From Adineta ricciae (taxonomy: Eukaryota > Rotifera > Eurotatoria > Adinetida > Adinetidae), in NCBI GenBank assembly GCA_905250025.1, contig CAJNOJ010000031.1, positions 186,001 to 250,000 on the forward strand: a stretch of 64,000 bases of DNA, written 5' to 3'. How positions within the stretch are numbered: the stretch's first letter is position 1; every line of letters begins with the position of its first letter. The notes below the pieces were generated by a model that did no database searches, was not told the DNA's origin, and saw only the letters and a list, made by a program, of their open reading frames with translations. Shown piece by piece: positions 59,919 to 64,000 of this stretch. Made by a program: the position numbers and the translations under genes.

Positions 59919-62900
59919 TTGTAAATTGACTCGGATCTAGAATGAATTGAAAACAATAATCTATTGAGACATTCAATTACATTACTTTCTCAGAATACTA
60001 AATACAAGTGTTCAATTAAATAAGGAGAATTATTCTAATCAGTATTACTCTCGCTGACCAAGACGACTGAAAGTTCATTCAATCTACTCGATCATTTCAG
60101 AATGACAACTAAACAATCGATTATCAGTTATCTATGCATGACGAAGACTATGCAATAAATAGCAAAAGATTGTAATCATGTGTCTGCGCGGAGTATCTTT
60201 CCATTCCATATTTAGAGAGAGAGGGAGATAAAAAAAAACTTCTATCTAAGCAATCATCGAGTTAAAACATCTTGCGTGAAAGTTATGCATTTCGATCGAG
60301 CGGAATTGTTTATCTCGACAAACGGTCTGATGATTATTTTCTCAATTGTGAAATATTGACTTGCGAAGTGAACTCTCATATATTCAAACAAAGTAATCAT
60401 AGATCGGACAGCAAACGTGTGTACAGGCGTGCACCCACTCGTCAAAAGCGTATAACCTTGAATGAATAGGCTCATTCATCATCATCTATCCGTACAATGT
60501 TCATGGTTCAGCTACATGTGTGCATGAGAAAAAAAAGATCAAGAAACAAAAGGGCATCTGTATATATTTGTTTGGATGATGTCTGTCTTCTATTCAGAAT
60601 CAATGGAGGAAAAAAACACTTCTGACGCAATGGTCTATCTCAATTGAACGACAAATAAAAAGATCAAATAATATTCACACATATACCTAAACATTTCTCA
60701 CTTATCATATTTTTCAATTTAACAGTTCGTTCTAAATGTCAATAAGCTGCTTCGTCTTCTTGGTTTTAGATTGTTTATGAAACGTGAGAGAGAGAGAGAA
60801 AGAAAATAGATATCGATCACAGATGTACGTAAATCAAAATCATTGATAAGAAACATTTTTATCAGCTCAGCTGTTCAAATTTATCTCCCATTGGTTGATA
60901 TGAATGAAAAAGAAAGTAAAACGACAATACACTTACTTTTCTTCACGTCAACTTCTTCGTATTTTTGTCTGTTATTAAAATAAAATTAAAAAAACCGAAT
61001 AGTTTAATAATTGACCGTTTGTGTTCAATCTCTTTCAATGTGTGAAATTGTCTTTTTCGTTTGTTCAAAATCGATCTATAATGATGATGATGATCATCAT
61101 CATCGAGCAAGTTTATGTGAACGTCTAATGATGGAAGAGGACGAATAACAAGTGGACGTGCACAATAACGAGAATACGTAGCAGCTATCGTTATAGTGAA
61201 GGGAAAAAAAGGAGGAAAGAGAATGTACATATATCTTATACATTCAGACAGAGATGAATCGAAAGAGAGAAGAGAAGAGAAGAAAAAAAAAGAATTGTTC
61301 AGTAACATCAGCAAATCAATCAGAATAGGAAAAGAGACAGACGAGTACTAATTTACAGATAGACAGGATAAAAAGCTCTGGCTACTATCATGGGAAGTGC
61401 CTGTCAACGAAGTTGCNACGTCAACTTCTTCGTATCTTTGTTTGTTATTAAAATAAAATTAAAAAAAAAACGAATAGTTTAATAATTGACCGTTTGTGTT
61501 CAATCTCTTTCAATGTGTGAAATTGTCTTTTTCGTTTGTTCAAAATCGATCTATAATGATGATGATCATCATCATCATCGAGCAAGTTTATGTGAACGTC
61601 TAATGATGGAAGAGGACGAATAACAAGTGGACGTGCACAATAACGAGAATACGTAGCAGCTATCGTTATAGTGAAGGAAAAAAAAAGGAGGAAAGAGAAT
61701 GTACATATATCTTATACATTCAGACAGAGATGAATCGAAAGAGAGAAGAGAAAAAAAAAGGAATTGTTCAGTAACATCAGCAAATCAATCAGAATAGGAA
61801 AAGAGACAGACGAGTACTAATTTACAGATAGACAGGATAAAAAGCTCTGGCTACTATCATGGGAAGTGCCTGTCAACGAAGTTGCTTGTGTTAACTATGC
61901 ATAGTTGTACATGTCGGCACAATCATCTAATGAATATAATAATAACGAGGGAGCGTCGAATGAAAATGAACGCGTGTTAAAAATGAATTTTTAATTTCAT
62001 TGTCTTTGCGCTTCTTTGACTCACGCACATCTACATGCATGAAACGCTCGATAGTTACTTATCGGATTCATCAAACCATCAAAAAGAAATGGGTGGTCGG
62101 CAATTATTGACAACACACACAATGAAGGACAGGAAGCGAAGATTATTTTATTATAATCATCATTCATTCATCCAAATGTAAACTACCAATGAGTGGAATG
62201 AACAGATGCGTGACAAATCAATATCTACCTATACGTGTATCTATATCAATTGCTCGATTTCAACGTATCTTACATTCAGATCGATCAAGATAAATAACAT
62301 TGCTCATTCTTCGTTCGTATATTTATTTATCTGAAATTTCGCATGTTATATGACTTCATATGAACAGATAGATATTATTCTTTCCGTATTTACTTTATTT
62401 CTCTTTCTCTCTTTTTTCTTCTTTAATCGTTATTGATGATACTTAATCCTTTCCTACATCACTTTACAACGATGCAATGAAATCTGAGTCGCTTTGATGT
62501 GTTCAATCTCCTGGTGTGATCCTAATATCTTGAGTACATATTGATGCAATGTTCGTTCTATTCTGGAATTTATTTCCTTCAAGTGTTACTGTTCACCATT
62601 CATTCTTTTCGAATATGTCAAAGTCAAATGAACATTTCTGATTAATTTTTCAAGTGTTTTTCCTCTCTATGCAGACATAAGATTGATTTCGAGCGTATCA
62701 AGATATCAATTGTTAGAAAAACAAAAATATCTTTCAATGTGTGAGAAAGATAATCATTCTTCGCAGTTCAATAAGATAAACACAACTACACCCAAACAAC
62801 AATAATGATGAACGGATGAACAGATGAGAACTAATTCGACAAACAATAGATGAACGAAGAGAGAATGACTAAGAAGCGTCGTGAAGGGCGCGTCATTCAA

Positions 62901-63284
62901 TCTTTTGTTAAACAATCGAGATATAAACTTGAATTCGAATGTGAAATTCCATATGGAATAAGAATTTAATTTGAAAAAGTCAATGTATATTTTCTTTATT
63001 CAGATACGTTTGTGTACAATCAACAATTGTGAATAGAATACACTCGAAGATAAGCTTATTTTTCTATGAAATATGATCTTGTATTAGATGAGTTCTCCTA
63101 TGGATGAGAAGACAAAAGAGACAAACAATTTCACGCGATTGTATCAATATGATAAGATGTTTAATGGAGAGATTTTGACTTCTATTGTAAGTTTAATAGT
63201 CAACGTTGATAATAAAAAACGAAGATACAATTGAGATTAAGAAAGAAAATCAAATCAATGCTGTTTGTAATACTTGTTGGTTCT
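59919..63284. other. Long non-coding region with simple repeats and an assembly duplication
   Basis: About 3.4 kb upstream of FGFRL1 and downstream of the P-type ATPase gene. It contains A/G-rich runs (for example 60787-60800, 61258-61290), an inverted ATGATG...CATCAT block near 61080-61104, and a 470-bp direct duplication. No gene is supported; the reading frame at 60943-61314 is not kept in its duplicate copy. Confidence 0.55.
60945..61885. repeat. Direct duplication of about 470 bp around one N (assembly join)
   Basis: 60945-61416 and 61418-61885 are near-identical, separated by an N at 61417. Differences are small: homopolymer length changes and one change in the GAT/ATC block. This is compatible with two haplotypes or contig overlaps placed one after the other. 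Confidence 0.88.
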
Positions 63285-64000
63285 TTACCAGGCAATTCTG
63301 GCGATAAAACAACGCGGAAACTTGCGAATACACAGTTTTCTCAGCTCATCAATAATTAACCATGACATACCGAATCCTAATGTTGGCATAACATATTTTA
63401 CAGGAACAGGACCTGTGCTGAAAACTTGATTAAACCATGCTACTTGTGTAATTAGCAATTGAACACCAGCCGAGATAATCATAGCGCCAAAAACATACCA
63501 ATTTCTACCTTTGCCCCAGAATGGATTGTGCTCGAAGATCGATGTATATCGTGTGCGTGTTGCAAAATAGTTAAAGAATTGAAATAAACAAACCGAACAA
63601 TAGTAAACTGATTGAGCGACATATGTCATTGTTATTAATTCATCATTTGTGTATGGAGTTTTGGGATCAATGCCAAAATTCTCAAAGGTAAACATGAAGG
63701 AATAAAATGGTACACCTTTGTCAATCCAGTAATAACAGAAGCAGAAGAATCCAGTGAAGCATTCGAAATTACCAACGAACATGTAAGCATGGAAAAGCAA
63801 TTTGAGATTTAATAAATGATCTTTCGAACGAATTGATGGTGCGCGGGACATGATATCGCGCTCAGGTTTTTCTGTTACCATAGCCAGTGACATAAACACA
63901 TCTAAAAAATTGGATTAATAGTAAGATAGTTGCCAAGAATTTTCTATGAACGTACCATTAACCATACAGAAGACAGTGGCAAGAAATGCGGACAATGCCA
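63285..64000 (-). CDS. C-terminal part of a P-type IIC (Na+/K+-type) ATPase alpha-like subunit (partial)
   Basis: Two exons are visible (64000-63956 and 63901-63285, intron 54 bp); the gene runs off the right edge. ALSAFLATVFCMVN joins DVFMSLAMVTEKPERDIMSR APS, which corresponds to the SLAYE-(x)-ES-DIM element of IIC ATPases. Four to five membrane helices follow (LLFHAYMFVGNFECFTGFFC, YVAQSVYYCSVCLFQFFNYF, WYVFGAMIISAGVQLLITQV, MPTLGFGMSWLIIDELRKLC). The protein ends IRKFPRCFIARIAW, where canonical alpha subunits have GGWVEKETYY. The loop DWNDRW-type and the NKA C-terminal YY pair are absent. It therefore seems a divergent, non-canonical member of the Na+/K+ or H+/K+ ATPase group. The catalytic half is outside the window. 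Confidence 0.8.

Noticed and set aside
60943-61314. A 123-codon frame on - with a DDDDHHHH stretch.
   Set aside because: It is a reading of simple repeats. The duplicated copy at 61418-61885 does not keep the frame, and Phe/Ser runs come from A/G tracts.

Overview
The window is animal nuclear DNA: AT-rich, with many spliceosomal introns of about 45 to 65 bp, compact genes on both strands and a typical metazoan gene set (SGK3, NPHP4, Neuralized, FGFRL1, SLC26, CERT). Tiny introns, a cyanobacterial-looking glycoside hydrolase carrying introns, motile-cilium type genes, and trans-splice-like acceptors next to start codons fit a bdelloid rotifer (Adineta/Rotaria type) best. That assignment is inference; no species marker is present.

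Layout: 1-455 partial CYHR1/ZTRAF1 (-). 840-6940 is a tight head-to-tail run on +: CHERP, RPF2, UFM1, a TRMT9B/ALKBH8-like methyltransferase. Next on - come a tail-anchored small protein and SGK3 (8385-10545). About 3.9 kb without a supportable gene follows. 14407-18350 (-) holds a 135-residue unknown protein, a 733-residue coiled-coil protein and a trypsin-like protease. 18776-29550 (+) holds SLC9C1 (sperm-type Na+/H+ exchanger), a truncated O-methyltransferase-like gene broken by a sequence gap, GTPBP2, TRUB2 and a small membrane protein. Neuralized (NEURL) lies on - at 30065-31866. 32539-46102 (+) holds CWC15, REX1BD, CCT6, a laterally acquired-looking GH13 enzyme, NPHP4 and a small secreted, dibasic-rich peptide precursor. 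The ethanolamine phosphotransferase EPT1/SELENOI lies on - at 46585-48200. 48602-57497 (+) holds CERT, a divergent Aurora kinase and an SLC26 anion transporter. FGFRL1 (57842-59918) and the C-terminus of a P-type IIC (Na+/K+-type) ATPase (63285-64000) are on -, separated by about 3.4 kb of low-complexity non-coding DNA.

Two themes stand out. First, many start codons lie 0 to 17 nt after a pyrimidine-rich AG acceptor, and several same-strand neighbours are only 26 to 150 bp apart (REX1BD stop to CCT6 start is 26 nt). This is the signature of spliced-leader trans-splicing and operon-like transcription of housekeeping genes. Second, several family members depart from the norm: an Aurora kinase without the activating T-loop Thr and with an inserted segment, a TRUB2 whose catalytic Asp aligns with Glu, and an O-methyltransferase reduced to its dimerisation region.

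Three places (48929, 54009-54019, 61417) show direct duplications of 161 to 472 bp on either side of Ns. They look like unmerged contig or haplotype ends rather than biology, and two of them damage gene models (CERT, Aurora 3' end).
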